The position numbers and the translations under genes were made by a program. Under the pieces are notes generated by a model that saw only the letters and a list, made by a program, of their open reading frames with translations, was not told where the DNA came from and did not search any database. From assembly GCF_029894125.1 (NCBI RefSeq), contig NZ_JARXYZ010000001.1:124001-188000 (forward strand): 64,000 nt of DNA, given 5' to 3'. Shown in pieces: positions 63,740-64,000 of this stretch (the stretch's first letter is position 1; each line of letters opens with the position of its first letter). The stretch is from Kitasatospora sp. MAA19 (GTDB taxonomy: Bacteria > Actinomycetota > Actinomycetes > Streptomycetales > Streptomycetaceae).

Positions 63740-64000
63740 AGCGGCCCTCTCCGCGCCATCCGGCCCGTCCCGCTCGTCGTCGAACGCGCAGGGCGCCCGC
63801 CTCCAGGTCGACGTCACGCCACTGGAGTCCGAGCGCTTCACCCTGCCGCAGGCCGAGCGCCAGCGCGATCGCCCACCGGCCGCTGTTCCGGTTCTTGCCG
63901 GCCTCCAGGAGGAGCGCCTGCACCTCCTCCACCTCGTACGGCTCGACCTCCTCTTCCTCCACCTTGGGTGCGACGGCTAGCGACGCGACGTTCCGGGTGA
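63740..64000 (-). pseudogene. Tyrosine site-specific integrase, core fragment cut at C-terminus, runs off window
   Basis: The minus-strand frame reads NVASLAVAPKV, EPYEVEEVQALLLEAG and RWAIALALGLRQGEALGLQW, with the first catalytic Arg in LRQGE. It ends its similarity at LRVRR (about 63778). The next residues expected in this family (LRPKY, the Cys-rich insert, HxxR and Tyr) are absent; the frame runs through unrelated sequence into the tRNA. The N-terminus lies beyond 64000. It is almost exactly complementary to the C-terminal fragment at 4803-5360. Confidence 0.85.

Overview
The window is high-GC actinomycete DNA, most likely from the family Streptomycetaceae (Streptomyces or Kitasatospora). 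The evidence is the gene order recR-ybaB-dnaX-ffs, a two-domain geosmin synthase, SpoIIE-type phosphatases, DUF5994 proteins, many GTG starts and ATGA/GTGA overlaps, and remnants of an actinomycete integrative element. No species can be named from the sequence alone.

Layout. Positions 1-4,715 are conserved chromosome: DUF5063, recR, ybaB, dnaX, the SRP RNA and a complete tRNA-Ser(GGA). Positions 4,716 to about 32,000 look like an accretion island built on that tRNA. The 54-bp 3' part of the tRNA, from anticodon loop to 3' end, recurs in the same orientation at 11,897, 15,523, 18,269 and 23,863. The copies cut the island into four modules. Module A (4.7-11.9 kb) is decayed: the C-terminal half of a tyrosine integrase, a membrane-protein remnant, a GNAT enzyme, a broken LuxR regulator, a NUDIX fragment, IS5-type fragments around a mycothiol-dependent isomerase gene, two damaged glycosyltransferases, an HTH-partner remnant and an intact peptide deformylase. 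Module B (12.0-15.5 kb) carries a proton-pumping pyrophosphatase and a divergent soluble pyrophosphatase. Module C (15.6-18.3 kb) carries one sensor phosphatase. Module D (18.3-23.9 kb) carries a two-component system and a divergent ABC exporter. None of B-D has its own integrase. Three of the four repeat copies have the same arm motif exactly 115 bp upstream. A possible fifth module (24-31.9 kb) carries an AraC regulator, VOC and SRPBCC proteins, a MarR/NmrA/MFS set and a helicase-associated protein, and ends in a degenerate copy of the arm motif.

From 32 kb to 56.5 kb there are many small regulator-plus-target units. They include MarR/alpha-beta hydrolase, a GNAT-AAA+ fusion, DUF5994 genes with a SpoIIE phosphatase, MFS/TetR pairs, WYL regulators with their targets, an isomutase/ArsR pair, geosmin synthase, SDR/TetR and an HhH-GPD protein. 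Several divergent promoters contain clear palindromic or multi-copy operator candidates, so regulator and target can be paired from sequence. From 56.7 kb to the end the chromosome is conserved again: a TIM-barrel-like protein, a HerA-like ATPase, a VapB-like protein, a LytR_C protein, upp, a TadA-associated protein, tadA and tRNA-Ser(CGA). The window ends in the N-terminal/core part of a second tyrosine integrase, which stops almost exactly where the integrase fragment at 4.8-5.3 kb begins.

The most interesting possibility is that the tRNA-Ser array is a cassette-like system in which small cargo modules without integrases were stacked at one tRNA gene by an integrase acting in trans.
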